Shown here piece after piece: positions 50,197 to 60,502 of a stretch of DNA of 64,000 nucleotides. Each line of letters opens with the position of its first letter. Positions within the stretch are counted from its first letter, which is position 1. A program made the translations under genes and the position numbers. The stretch is taken from positions 1 to 64,000 of the forward strand of contig NZ_JBFTER010000015.1 in the NCBI RefSeq assembly GCF_047229345.1, in the 5' to 3' direction. Below the pieces are notes generated by a model. It did not search any database, was not told where the DNA came from, and was given only the letters and a program-made list of their open reading frames with translations. This DNA comes from Cellulomonas_A sp047229345. Lineage in GTDB: Bacteria > Actinomycetota > Actinomycetes > Actinomycetales > Cellulomonadaceae.

Positions 50197-50202
50197 ACAG
50201 TA
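50197..50202 (-). promoter_or_regulatory. -10 box TACTGT of the kinase gene, leaderless promoter
   Basis: On the minus strand TACTGT, 6 bases, then ATG 50190; no ribosome site. Confidence 0.6.
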
Positions 50203-50303
50203 GCGGGACGCGAGCGCCTCCGTGGCGCAGCGCGCTCGTGGGCACGCCGCCTGCACGACCGCCTCACGGTATGGTCGAAAAAACCCCAAGGAGCTGATCG
50301 ACG

Positions 50304-51797
50304 GTGGGAACTGCCGGTTATGACCTCGTGGTGGTCGCGAACCGACTGCCCGTGGACGTCTCGCTCGGCGAGGACGGTGAGCCGACGTGGACCCGGTCGC
50401 CGGGTGGCCTCGTCACTGCGCTCGAGCCCGTGATGAAGGACGCCGACGGCGCGTGGGTGGGCTGGGGCGGCTCGCCGGACCTCGAGCTCGACCCTTTCGA
50501 CGCCGACGGCATGCGCCTCGTGCCGGTGCCCCTGTCCGAGCGTGAGCTCGAGGACTACTACGAGGGCTTCTCGAACGACACCCTGTGGCCGCTCTACCAC
50601 GACGTGATCGAGCCGCCGCAGTTCCACCGCCAGTGGTGGGAGTCGTACCGCAAGGTCAACTGGCGGTTCGCGACGGCCGCCGCGGAGCAGGCCGCGCACG
50701 GCGCGACGGTGTGGGTGCACGACTACCAGCTCCAGCTGGTCCCGGCGATGCTGCGCCAGCTGCGGGCGGACGTGCGGATCGGCTACTTCCACCACATCCC
50801 GTTCCCGGCGCTCGAGATCTTCGCGCAGCTGCCGTGGCGCAAGCAGGTCGTCGAGGGTCTGCTCGGCGCGGACCTGATCGGCTTCCAGCGCGCGGGCGAC
50901 GCGTCGAACTTCGTGCGCGTCGTACGCCGGTTCACGGACCTGACGACGCGCGGCCAGGTCGTCACGATCACGAAGCACGGCAAGGTCGAGCGGCACGTGC
51001 GCGCGGCGGCGTTCCCGATCTCGATCGACTCGAAGAGGTTCGACGCGCTGGCCCGCACCCCCGAGGTGCAGCAGCGCGCCAAGGAGATCCGCACCGAGCT
51101 CGGCGACCCCAAGGTGCTCCTGCTCGGCTGCGACCGGCTCGACTACACCAAGGGCATCCGGCACCGCATCAAGGCGTACGGCGAGCTGCTCGAGGACGAG
51201 CGCCTCTCGGTCGCGGACACCACGCTCGTGCAGATCGCGAGCCCCAGCCGGGAGAACGTCGGCGCGTACCAGCAGCTGCGCGACGACGTCGAGCTGCTCG
51301 TCGGGCGGATCAACGGCGACTACGGCGAGCTCGGCCACGCGGCGGTCCACTACATGCACCACTCCTACCCGATGGAGGAGATGGCGGCGCTGTACCTCGC
51401 GGCCGACGTCATGCTCGTGACCGCGCTGCGGGACGGCATGAACCTCGTCGCGAAGGAGTACGTCGCCGCCCGGTCCGACGACCGCGGCGCGCTCGTGCTG
51501 AGCGAGTTCACGGGCGCCGCGGACGAGCTCACGGGCGCGATCCTGGTCAACCCGCACGACATCGCGGGCCTCAAGGACGCGATCACCTACGCGGTGCACC
51601 TCGACCCGCGCGAGGCCCGCAAGCGGATGCGCCGGCTGCGCAAGCGCGTGCTCGAGAACGACGTCGCGCAGTGGTCGGACTCGTTCCTCGCGGTGCTGAC
51701 CGCCGTCCCGGTCCGCGGGGAGAGCGACACGACGACGCACGGGGAGTCGTCCGACTCGGTCCACGCCGGCTCGGCGGGGCGGGGCGACGATGTCTGA
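50304..51797 (+). CDS. otsA: Trehalose-6-phosphate synthase
   Basis: A 497-residue GT20 glycosyltransferase that joins UDP- or ADP-glucose to glucose-6-phosphate. Motifs include VVVANRLPVDV, GGLVTALEP, VWVHDYQLQLVPAMLRQLRA, YFHHIPFPALEIF, GCDRLDYTKGIRHRI and ALRDGMNLVAKEYVAAR, all typical and intact. The last 30 residues are a Ser/Asp/Gly-rich extension. GTG 50304 has AAGGAG upstream. A TATGGT -10 lies near 50271. The stop overlaps otsB by 8 bases. Confidence 0.97.
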   Translation: MGTAGYDLVVVANRLPVDVSLGEDGEPTWTRSPGGLVTALEPVMKDADGAWVGWGGSPDLELDPFDADGMRLVPVPLSERELEDYYEGFSNDTLWPLYHDVIEPPQFHRQWWESYRKVNWRFATAAAEQAAHGATVWVHDYQLQLVPAMLRQLRADVRIGYFHHIPFPALEIFAQLPWRKQVVEGLLGADLIGFQRAGDASNFVRVVRRFTDLTTRGQVVTITKHGKVERHVRAAAFPISIDSKRFDALARTPEVQQRAKEIRTELGDPKVLLLGCDRLDYTKGIRHRIKAYGELLEDERLSVADTTLVQIASPSRENVGAYQQLRDDVELLVGRINGDYGELGHAAVHYMHHSYPMEEMAALYLAADVMLVTALRDGMNLVAKEYVAARSDDRGALVLSEFTGAADELTGAILVNPHDIAGLKDAITYAVHLDPREARKRMRRLRKRVLENDVAQWSDSFLAVLTAVPVRGESDTTTHGESSDSVHAGSAGRGDDV

Positions 51798-52641
51798 GCC
51801 GCGCACGGCGACCTCCGCCGCGACCGGCCCCGGCGCGGCCGACGACCGGTCCACGACGCTCGCTACTCTCGCCGGGCTCGCGGGCGACACGACGCGCCGC
51901 CCGCTGCTCGTCGCGCTCGACTTCGACGGCGTGCTGGCGCCGCTGCAGGACGACCCCTCGGCGTCGCGCATCCTGCCGCGCGGCGTCACGGCGCTCGAGG
52001 CGCTCGGCGGGCTGCCCGACGACGCCCGGGTGCGCATCGCGCTCGTCTCGGGGCGTGCGATGGCCGACCTGCACGCGCTCGCGCAGGTGCCGCCCGGGAC
52101 GTTCCTCGTCGGGAGCCACGGGGCCGAGCGCGCGCGCGTCACGACGTTCGGCCTGGATCGGGACGTCGTGCAGCTGAGCGACGAGCAGGCGGACCGCCTC
52201 GCGGCCCTCGGCGCGCAGACCGCGTCCGTGGCCCGCGGGCGGGACGGCGTGTGGGTCGAGACCAAGCCGACCGCGGTCGTCGTGCACACCCGGCTCGCGG
52301 AGCGGGACGTGGCCGCGGCGGCGGAGCGTGAGGCGCTCGAGATCGGCGCGGAGCTGGGCTCGGGCGTGCTGCACGGCAAGGACGTCGTCGAGATCTCGGT
52401 GCTGCACGCGAGCAAGGGCGAGGCCATCACGGCGCTGCGGACCGAGCTCGGCGCGGCCGTCGTCGTCTACGCGGGCGACGACGTGACCGACGAGCACGCG
52501 TTCGCGGCGCTCGGTCCGGACGACGTGACGATCAAGGTGGGGGCGGGCGAGACGGTCGCCCGGTTCCGCCTCGCCGCGCCGGACGACGTGGTCGAGGCGC
52601 TCGACCTGCTCGCGACGGACCTCGGGGCGCCGCAGGGCTGA
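51790..52641 (+). CDS. otsB: Trehalose-6-phosphate phosphatase
   Basis: A 283-residue HAD-family phosphatase completing trehalose synthesis. The nucleophile motif is ALDFDGVLAPL (Asp44, Asp46), followed by IALVSGRAMADLHAL, VGSHGAE, and the late motif VYAGDDVTDEHAFAAL. The order otsA then otsB with an 8-base overlap gives a coupled operon. Trehalose serves as osmoprotectant and carbon store in actinobacteria. A strong hairpin follows. Confidence 0.96.
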   Translation: MSEPRTATSAATGPGAADDRSTTLATLAGLAGDTTRRPLLVALDFDGVLAPLQDDPSASRILPRGVTALEALGGLPDDARVRIALVSGRAMADLHALAQVPPGTFLVGSHGAERARVTTFGLDRDVVQLSDEQADRLAALGAQTASVARGRDGVWVETKPTAVVVHTRLAERDVAAAAEREALEIGAELGSGVLHGKDVVEISVLHASKGEAITALRTELGAAVVVYAGDDVTDEHAFAALGPDDVTIKVGAGETVARFRLAAPDDVVEALDLLATDLGAPQG

Positions 52642-52652
52642 CGGACGTCGGA

Positions 52653-52684
52653 GGCGGCGGACGCGCACGCGCGCGTCCGTCGCC
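52653..52684 (+). terminator. 14-bp hairpin after otsB
   Basis: GGCGGCGGACGCGC, loop ACGC, GCGCGTCCGTCGCC; one G-U pair. It ends the otsAB transcript. Confidence 0.8.
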
Positions 52685-52729
52685 TTCGTCGCTCTCCTCG
52701 CCCGTCGGGCCGGACCGCGTACCGCGGCG

Positions 52730-52735
52730 TAGGTT
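52730..52735 (+). promoter_or_regulatory. -10 box TAGGTT, leaderless promoter
   Basis: TAGGTT lies 7 bases before ATG 52743, which lacks a ribosome site. Confidence 0.6.
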
Positions 52736-52742
52736 GCGGGGC

Positions 52743-54212
52743 ATGGGCCGTGGCGACATGCAGGCGGTCGAGCTCGTCCCCGGGGACGCCCCGGACCCGG
52801 TCCCGGCCGCACCTCCCGAGGCGGACCGTCCGCGCCTCGGCCGCCGTGCGCGCCGCACGCTCGTCGTGGTCGCCCTCGTGCTGTGCGCGGTCCTGGTCGG
52901 GACGCAGCTCGTGCTCGACGCCCGCGAGCGCACGCGGCTCGCCCGCCTGGCGACCGTGCCGCACGTGCTCGCGCCGCTCGGCGACACCCTCGACGTGCGG
53001 TGGGCCTCCGACGGGGTCGCGGGGCACCTCGTGCGCACCGGCGTGCGGTCGGGGGACCTCCTGGTCGGCACGTTCGTCGGCGACGACGGCGTCCCGACCG
53101 TGCGGGCGGTCCGGTCGTCGACCGGCGAGGTGGTGTGGTCGACGGCCGTGGGTGCGTCGCCGTCCGGTCCGGTGCTCGACCCCGGCGTCGGGCCGGCGTG
53201 CCAGGCCGACGACGACCGCCCGGGCAGTCTCGTCGTGTGCCTCGTCACGGGCGTCGCGGACACCGACACGAGCGCGCGGCCCGGGGTCCCCACCTGGGCC
53301 GAGGTCCTCGTCCTCGAGCCCGCGACGGGCGAGGTCGTCGCGCGCCGGCCGACGGAGCCGAGCACCCGGCTCGCGGTGCTCGGCGGCGCCCTGGTCCGGG
53401 CGCGCGGCGACGACTCGGGCCGGCTCCTGGTGACCGCCGAGGACCCGCGCACCGGCACCGAACGGTGGCGCTTCTCGGTGCCCGAGCCGCTCGCCGTCGA
53501 CCGCAGCTTCGGGGTCCTCCTCTCGGTGTGGGTCACCGGCGGGCACCTGCAGATCGCCGAGACGCAGGGCCGCACGTGGCTCCTGTCCCCCGACGGCCGG
53601 CTGCTGCACGCGACGACGACAGGCTCGGAGGTCGTCGCGTGGCCCGAGGCGCTGCGCGGCGGACGCGTCGGGCTCGTGTCGTACGAGGGCTCGGGGTCGA
53701 CGCGGCTGCTGCTCGAGGACGGCTCGCCCGGACCGCTGCTGCCCGGGGTCCCGGCGTTCACGTCGGTCGACGACGGCTCCGCGCCCGGCCTCGTGCTGAC
53801 CGCGGACGAGCGCTTCCACGCCTGGGACGCGCGCACGGGCACGGCGGTGTGGCAGAGCGAGCGGATCGGCGACGGCGCGGTCCCGTGGACCGACACGATC
53901 CTGCTCGACGGCGCGCTGTACGGGGCCGACGCGTCGGGGCGGATCGTCGCGCTCGACGCGGCCACGGGCGCGACGCGCTGGACGGCGACGTTCGCGCCGA
54001 GCGCGGACCGCAGTGTCTGGACCGACGGGCGCATGGTCCTCGTGCTCGAGCTCACCGAGGACGGCGGCCGGCGGCTCAGCGGGTTCGCGCTCGCCGACGG
54101 CAGCCGCGTGTTCACCGGGAACCTCCCGGACGTCGAGGTGCTGACGTCGAGCGGCCGCCTGCTGTTCGGGATCCCCGACTTCGGCTCGGACCGCGTGCTG
54201 GCGCTCGGCTGA
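52743..54212 (+). CDS. Membrane-anchored PQQ-like beta-propeller protein, paralog 1
   Basis: A 489-residue protein: short acidic cytoplasmic N-terminus, transmembrane helix (TLVVVALVLCAVLVGTQLVL, about 40-60), then an outside beta-propeller of PQQ-like blades (STGEVVWSTAV, DPRTGTERWRFSV, ARTGTAVWQSE, AATGATRWTATF). Right after the helix it carries TQLVLDARERTRLARL and VPHVLAPLGDTLDVRW, a motif shared with the next two genes. No cofactor-binding catalytic residues are obvious, so it may be a binding or assembly protein. ATG 52743 is 7 bases after TAGGTT. Confidence 0.85.
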   Translation: MGRGDMQAVELVPGDAPDPVPAAPPEADRPRLGRRARRTLVVVALVLCAVLVGTQLVLDARERTRLARLATVPHVLAPLGDTLDVRWASDGVAGHLVRTGVRSGDLLVGTFVGDDGVPTVRAVRSSTGEVVWSTAVGASPSGPVLDPGVGPACQADDDRPGSLVVCLVTGVADTDTSARPGVPTWAEVLVLEPATGEVVARRPTEPSTRLAVLGGALVRARGDDSGRLLVTAEDPRTGTERWRFSVPEPLAVDRSFGVLLSVWVTGGHLQIAETQGRTWLLSPDGRLLHATTTGSEVVAWPEALRGGRVGLVSYEGSGSTRLLLEDGSPGPLLPGVPAFTSVDDGSAPGLVLTADERFHAWDARTGTAVWQSERIGDGAVPWTDTILLDGALYGADASGRIVALDAATGATRWTATFAPSADRSVWTDGRMVLVLELTEDGGRRLSGFALADGSRVFTGNLPDVEVLTSSGRLLFGIPDFGSDRVLALG

Positions 54213-54356
54213 GCCCGCGTGCGGGGCGGCGCACACGCCGCGCGCACGTGACCCGCGCGTCGCCTGCACGGAACGGTGCCCGCGGGGGCGGCCCGGGTGA
54301 GAACCTGGCGGCAGGGCGCCGGCGCACGGGCGGGCGCCCGCGGAGGAGGGGGCACC

Positions 54357-55985
54357 GTGGCGCGGGACCCGATGGTCGAGGTCGAGCTGGTGGCGGCGCC
54401 CGGGTCCCCGTCCGGCGGCACGGCCGACGTCGCCGCCCCGGTCGCGGCAGCGGCCGCCGGACCGGACCCCGCACGCGCGCGCCGCCGCCGACGCCTGCTC
54501 GTCGCCGGGGCCGCCACGGTCGTCGCCGGCCTGGTCGCGACGCAGGCGGTCCTGGACGCGCGCGAGCGCGCGGCGTACGCGCGTGTCGCCGACGTCCCCG
54601 GCGTCCTCCTGCCCGTCGGCGACGCGCTCGAGCCGCTGTGGCCGGCGGACCGCGTCGTCGCGGCCGGCGAGTGGGCCACGACGACGTGGAACAGCCCCCT
54701 CACGCGGTCCGACGGCGTCGCGCTCGGCGCCGCCTTCGGCGACGACGGGGTACCGCGTGCCGGGGCCTTCGACGGGACCACCGGCGAGGTCCTGTGGTCC
54801 GTCCCGCTCGCCGGTGCCGAGCCGCTCCAGGTGCACGACAGCGGCGGCTGGTGGATCCACTGCGAGGTCACGACCGGGGGGCGCGACCTGCTGGCCTGCC
54901 TCGTCCCGCTGCGCCACGTGCCGGCGGAGCCCGTCGAGGACGACGACCCGGCCGTGACCGGCTCCGTCGTCGCCACCGCGGCGGAGCTCGTCGTCCTCGA
55001 CGCCCACACGCACGCGGAGGTGCTGCGGGTCGAGATGGAGCCGGCGGCGACGTTCACGCTCCTCGGCGACCTCGTCGTGACAGCCCGCGCCGCCCACGAC
55101 CTGAGCACGACCGTCGCCGCGCGAGACCTGCTCACCGGAGCCGAGGAGTGGTCCCGCACGACCTCGCCGGGCACGGCACGGGCGCCCCGGCACGGCGACC
55201 CCCGGGAGTCGACGCCCCGGCTGGCGACGCTGGGCGACACGCTCCTCGTGCAGCACGGGACGTCCGTCGAGCGTCTCGCCGCGGACGGGACCCTCGTGTC
55301 CACCGCCCCCGTCGACGTCGGCGAGCAGGACCTCGCCTTCTTCTACGTCGCGCGCGAGCGCCTCCCGGTGCTGCAGGTCTACGCCCCCGGGTCCGGGTCC
55401 GGCCGGGCACTGGTGCTCGACCCTGACGGAGCGTGGGTCGAGCTGCCCGACAGCGAGCCGGTCCGGCTGACCGTCGACGACGGCTCCGAGCCGGACCTCC
55501 TGCTCCTGTCGGGGCGCGACGGGCCGGGCGGGACCGGCGAGCCCGACGGGATCGGCGGGTCGAGCGGGCTGGTCGCCTGGGACGTCCGCGAGGAGGAGAT
55601 CCGGTGGTCGCTGCCCTCCGAGCCGGCCGATGCCGCCCTCGTCCTGGACGGCACCGTCTACCTGTCCACCACGCAGGGCACGCTCGTGGCGCTCGACCTC
55701 GAGGACGGGACCGAGCTGTGGCGCGCCGAGCCGGGGCCCGACGAGCCGTGGCCCGGCGACTACTCCCCCGGGGTCGCGACCGACGGCAGGATCCTCCTCC
55801 TGCTGCGCGACCGGAACGCCGCGGGAGCCGCGCAGGTCCCGACGGCGACCGCGTTCGCGATCGGTGACGGGCGCCGGCTCTGGTCGCAGGCGCTGCCCGA
55901 CGGCATCGACTGGACCACCTCCGCCGGGCGCGTGCTGCTGGGCCGCGGCGGGGACGAGGGCCTCGTCCGGCAGGCCTTCGGGTAG
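54357..55985 (+). CDS. Membrane-anchored PQQ-like beta-propeller protein, paralog 2
   Basis: A 542-residue paralog. GTG 54357 has GGAGGAGGGGG upstream. The N-terminus RDPMVEVELV is shared with paralog 3. The transmembrane helix (LLVAGAATVVAGLVATQAVL) is followed by TQAVLDARERAAYARVADVP and the outside blades TTGEVLWSVPLAG, LLTGAEEWSRTT, REEEIRWSLPSE and LEDGTELWRAEP. Two cysteines occur early in the propeller (IHCEVT, LACLVPL), at the position of a cysteine pair in the other two copies. It follows paralog 1 by 144 bases in the same direction. Confidence 0.85.
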   Translation: MARDPMVEVELVAAPGSPSGGTADVAAPVAAAAAGPDPARARRRRRLLVAGAATVVAGLVATQAVLDARERAAYARVADVPGVLLPVGDALEPLWPADRVVAAGEWATTTWNSPLTRSDGVALGAAFGDDGVPRAGAFDGTTGEVLWSVPLAGAEPLQVHDSGGWWIHCEVTTGGRDLLACLVPLRHVPAEPVEDDDPAVTGSVVATAAELVVLDAHTHAEVLRVEMEPAATFTLLGDLVVTARAAHDLSTTVAARDLLTGAEEWSRTTSPGTARAPRHGDPRESTPRLATLGDTLLVQHGTSVERLAADGTLVSTAPVDVGEQDLAFFYVARERLPVLQVYAPGSGSGRALVLDPDGAWVELPDSEPVRLTVDDGSEPDLLLLSGRDGPGGTGEPDGIGGSSGLVAWDVREEEIRWSLPSEPADAALVLDGTVYLSTTQGTLVALDLEDGTELWRAEPGPDEPWPGDYSPGVATDGRILLLLRDRNAAGAAQVPTATAFAIGDGRRLWSQALPDGIDWTTSAGRVLLGRGGDEGLVRQAFG

Positions 55986-56052
55986 TGCGGGTGCGATCCT
56001 GGGGAGGCGCGGGCCCCGACGGTGCACGGCCCGTCGGGGACGGGGGGACGCG

Positions 56053-57621
56053 GTGAGCCGGGACCCGATGGTCGAGGTCGAGCTCGTCGGCGGCGACGAG
56101 CCGGCACCCGACGCGCCCGCAGACGACGCGCCCTCCGGGCCCGGCACGGCTGCCGCGGACGGCACGCCCGGGACGCCGCCCCGGCGCGTGCGTGCCCGGA
56201 CTGTGGTCGCCGGTGCGGCGGTCCTCGTTGCCGCGCTCGCCGGAACGCAGGCGGCGCTCGACGCCCGCGAGCGCGCCGAGGTCGCCCGCTACGCGCAGGT
56301 CCCCGGGGTCCTGCCGCCGCTCGGCGAGGGCCTTGAGGCGCGCTGGGAGCCAGGGCTCGGCGACGTGCTCGCCATGTACACCGGCGCCGAGGTCGACGGG
56401 CTGAGCCTCGGGGCCCGGTTCGAGGACTCGGGCGCGCAGAACGCCGTCGCCCTCGACCCGGCGACGGGCGACGTCCGGTGGTCGACGCAGCTGCGCGGTC
56501 CCGAGGAGCTCCTCGTCGACGCCGTGGAGAACCTGCAGGCCGTCCCGTGCGACGCCACGACCGGGGAGGCACCGCTGCTGGTGTGCGTCGTCGGCGGCCG
56601 GTACGTGCGCCCGTCGGTGCCGCCGGAGTCCTACGGCGGCGACACCTCGCTCCCCACGCCGGTGCCGCAGGAGGCCGAGCTCGTGGTGCTCGACGCCGCG
56701 ACGGGCGACGTCGTCCGCCGCACGCCCGAGCAGCCGCCGGCCGGGTTGCTCGTGGTCGGCGGCACGGTCGTGACCGCGAGCTCCGCGACCGACGGGAGCC
56801 TCGAGGACCGCGCGCGCGACGTGCGCACGGGCGCGGTGTCGTGGGAGCAGGCCCTGCCCGCGGGGACCGCCGAGCGCGAGTGGGCGCAGGCCGGGCAGAC
56901 CCCGTACCTCGTGCCGGCCGGCGACACCGTGCTCGTCGTCCTCGGGACGGCCGCGGTGCGGTTCGGCGCCGACGGCACGCTCCTCGGCACGACCCCCGCG
57001 AGCTCGGCCGAGGTGGGCGCCGTCGTCGAGCCCGCACGCGGCGACCGGGTCGTGCGGCGCGGCTTCGGGGTCTCGGGCGGCGAGGCCGTCTCGCTGCTCT
57101 CCCCGGACGGGACCTCGACGGTCCTGCCCGAGGGCCGGCTGCGGACCCTCAGCGTGGACGACGGCTCCGAGCCCGACGTGCTCCTCCTCACCGGGGCGCC
57201 CGACGCGGACGGCGGGCTGCTCGCGTGGGACGCCGGGACCGCGGAGGTGCGCTGGGTCGTCGACGACGTCCTCGTCTCCGACGCCCTCGTGCTCGGCGGC
57301 GTCGCGTACCTCGTCGCGTACGACGGCTCGCTGCGCGCCGTCGAGCTCGACGACGGCGCGACGCGGTGGAGCACGCGGCCGGCGCGCGCCCCGGGCGCGG
57401 ACGACGACCCCGCCACGAGCCCCACGCTTCTCACGGACGGGCGCTCGCTCGTCGTCGTCGGGCGGCGCACCGGGTCCAGCGGGGTGCAGGCGTACGCGCT
57501 CCGCGACGGCCGCCCCACGTGGACGGGGACGCTGCCGTTCCAGGTCGACGGCGTCCAGCCGCTCGGGGGCCGCGCGGTCGCGTGGTCGCGGGACTCCGAC
57601 CGCTGGACGGTGCTGGGCTGA
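56053..57621 (+). CDS. Membrane-anchored PQQ-like beta-propeller protein, paralog 3
   Basis: A 522-residue paralog starting at GTG 56053, with GGGGGAC upstream. The N-terminus SRDPMVEVELVGG closely matches paralog 2. After the helix (TVVAGAAVLVAALAGTQAAL) come TQAALDARERAEVARYAQVP and VLPPLGEGLEARW. Blades include ATGDVRWSTQLRG, RTGAVSWEQALP, GTAEVRWVVDD and DDGATRWSTRPA. It lies 67 bases after paralog 2 and may be cotranscribed. The three genes clearly arose by tandem duplication, then diverged in their propellers. Confidence 0.85.
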   Translation: MSRDPMVEVELVGGDEPAPDAPADDAPSGPGTAAADGTPGTPPRRVRARTVVAGAAVLVAALAGTQAALDARERAEVARYAQVPGVLPPLGEGLEARWEPGLGDVLAMYTGAEVDGLSLGARFEDSGAQNAVALDPATGDVRWSTQLRGPEELLVDAVENLQAVPCDATTGEAPLLVCVVGGRYVRPSVPPESYGGDTSLPTPVPQEAELVVLDAATGDVVRRTPEQPPAGLLVVGGTVVTASSATDGSLEDRARDVRTGAVSWEQALPAGTAEREWAQAGQTPYLVPAGDTVLVVLGTAAVRFGADGTLLGTTPASSAEVGAVVEPARGDRVVRRGFGVSGGEAVSLLSPDGTSTVLPEGRLRTLSVDDGSEPDVLLLTGAPDADGGLLAWDAGTAEVRWVVDDVLVSDALVLGGVAYLVAYDGSLRAVELDDGATRWSTRPARAPGADDDPATSPTLLTDGRSLVVVGRRTGSSGVQAYALRDGRPTWTGTLPFQVDGVQPLGGRAVAWSRDSDRWTVLG

Positions 57622-57760
57622 GACGTCCCCGCCCTCCCCACCTGCGCCGGCAGGTCGTGTGGCAGGATGGGCCGCGGACCGAGGGCGACGACGCCGACCG
57701 TGTGCGCACCCGCGAGCTACCTCAGCAGGCGCTCCCACGGACGACGACTGCTCCCGGTCT

Positions 57761-57785
57761 GTGTCAGCGGCGACACTTCTGACAC
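57761..57785. promoter_or_regulatory. GTGTC-N6-GACAC inverted repeat plus half-site
   Basis: GTGTCAGCGGCGACAC (57761-57776) is an inverted repeat, with another GACAC at 57781-57785. It lies about 50-75 bases upstream of the ABC ATPase start and is a candidate operator, for example for a LacI- or GntR-type sugar regulator. Confidence 0.45.
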
Positions 57786-57835
57786 CTTTCACTACGGATC
57801 GTCCGGCACGTACCTGCCGGTGAAGGGAACACATC

Positions 57836-58966
<1,131 letters not shown>

Positions 58967-58982
58967 CCTGCACCTGACAGAC

Positions 58983-59022
58983 CCGCGAGGGCGGACCGGC
59001 ACCTGCCGGTCCGCCCTCGCGG
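58983..59022 (+). terminator. 19-bp perfect hairpin after the ABC ATPase gene
   Basis: A 19-base arm starting CCGCGAGGGCGG pairs exactly with its complement across a 2-base gap, the strongest terminator in the window, 16 bases after the stop. Confidence 0.9.
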
Positions 59023-59118
59023 CGTTCCGGCGGCTTGTCGGTGTGGACCGGGTGGGGACCGTGCGCGCTGTCGGTGCTCCCACCTCCCCGCGTCCGACCG
59101 TGATGAGAGGATCGGTGC

Positions 59119-60399
59119 ATGAGCCAACGCCCGCCTGCGCGCCTGCAGATCACGACCGTGGCGCCCGACCCGGCGCTCCTCGACCTGCCCTGGCACATCC
59201 CGCTCGAGAACTGGCCGGCCGAGACGCTCGCCGCGCTCCCCCGCGGCATCTCGCGGCACATCGTGCGGTTCGCGCGGCTGTCCGGGCGGGTCATCGCGGT
59301 CAAGGAGATCGGCGAGACGGTCGCGTACCGCGAGTACGAGCTCCTGCGACAGCTCAGCCGCATCGACGTGCCGAGCGTCGACCCGATCGGCGTCATCACG
59401 GGCCGCACCGCACCCGACGGCGAGCCGCTCGAGGCCGTGCTCATCACCGAGCACCTGTCCTTCTCGCTGCCGTACCGCGCGCTGTTCAGCCAGTCGCTGC
59501 GCCCCGACACCGCGACCCGGCTCATCGACGCGCTCGCGGTCCTCATGGTGCGCCTGCACCTCATCGGCTTCTACTGGGGCGACGTGTCGCTGTCCAACAC
59601 GCTGTTCCGCCGCGACGCCGAGACGTTCGCCGCCTACCTCGTCGACGCCGAGACCGGCGACCTCCACGACCGGCTCACCGACGGTCAGCGCGCGTACGAC
59701 CTCGAGGTCGCCCGGGTCAACATCATCGGCGAGCTCATGGACCTCCAGGCCGGCGACTTCCTCGAGGAGGAGGTCGACGCCGTGGCGATCGGCGCGATGC
59801 TCGTCGAGCGCTACTCGGAGCTGTGGACCGCACTCACCGACGCCGAGTCGTTCACGCTGGGCGAGCGCTGGCGCGTCCAGGCACGCATCGAGCGGCTCAA
59901 CGACCTCGGGTTCGACGTGGGCGAGCTCGACATCACGACCGACGTCGACGGCACGACGGTCAGCATCCAGCCGAAGGTCGTCGACGCCGGCCACCACTCG
60001 CGCCGGCTCATGCGCCTGACGGGGCTCGACGTCCAGGAGAACCAGGCCCGGCGCCTGCTCAACGACCTGGACGCGTTCCGCGCGGCGACGGACCGGCAGA
60101 ACGAGGACGAGTCGTTCGTGGCGCACGACTGGCTCACCGGGATCTTCGAGCCCGCCGTGCGGGCCGTCCCGCGCGAGCTGCGCCTCAAGCTCGAGCCCGC
60201 GCAGGTGTTCCACGAGCTGCTCGACCACCGCTGGTACCTCTCGCAGCAGCAGGGGCGTGACGTCCCGATGCTCGAGGCGGCGCAGAGCTACGTGCGCGAC
60301 ATCCTCCCGTACCGGCCCGACGAGCAGGCGATCCTCGGGGTCAGCGCGGCCGACCTGCACGAGGACGCCGACGTGGTGCCCGCCCCGCGGCGCGACTGA
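59119..60399 (+). CDS. DUF4032 protein with kinase-like N-terminal domain
   Basis: A 426-residue actinobacterial protein. The N-terminal half has the layout of a small-molecule or lipopolysaccharide kinase: GRVIAVKEIGE (Lys62), an acidic helix residue in AYREYELLRQL, catalytic-loop-like YWGDVSLSNTLF (Asp155, Asn160) and a metal Asp in LVDAETG (Asp176). The C-terminal half is the DUF4032 region (VQENQARRLLNDLDAFRAAT; VFHELLDHRWYLSQQQGRDV). No substrate is known. ATG 59119 has AGAGG 8 bases upstream. It is monocistronic, after a strong terminator. Confidence 0.85.
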   Translation: MSQRPPARLQITTVAPDPALLDLPWHIPLENWPAETLAALPRGISRHIVRFARLSGRVIAVKEIGETVAYREYELLRQLSRIDVPSVDPIGVITGRTAPDGEPLEAVLITEHLSFSLPYRALFSQSLRPDTATRLIDALAVLMVRLHLIGFYWGDVSLSNTLFRRDAETFAAYLVDAETGDLHDRLTDGQRAYDLEVARVNIIGELMDLQAGDFLEEEVDAVAIGAMLVERYSELWTALTDAESFTLGERWRVQARIERLNDLGFDVGELDITTDVDGTTVSIQPKVVDAGHHSRRLMRLTGLDVQENQARRLLNDLDAFRAATDRQNEDESFVAHDWLTGIFEPAVRAVPRELRLKLEPAQVFHELLDHRWYLSQQQGRDVPMLEAAQSYVRDILPYRPDEQAILGVSAADLHEDADVVPAPRRD

Positions 60400-60502
60400 G
60401 CCGCACCGGCGCCGGGCGACCTCGGGCGAGCCGCCGAGCCACCCGCCTCGCGAGACCCGCGCCGAGCGACCCGTGGCGGCCGCGCGGGGTCAGGGCCGTC
60501 GG

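Noticed and set aside
52467..56165. Long minus-strand open frames opposite the beta-propeller genes
   Set aside because: They are low-complexity Arg/Pro/Ala sequence. The plus strand has ribosome sites, transmembrane helices and paralogous conservation.
57803..57820. The CCGGCA/TGCCGG hairpin as a terminator
   Set aside because: It lies immediately before the ribosome site of the ABC ATPase gene, in its leader, so a leader structure is more sensible.
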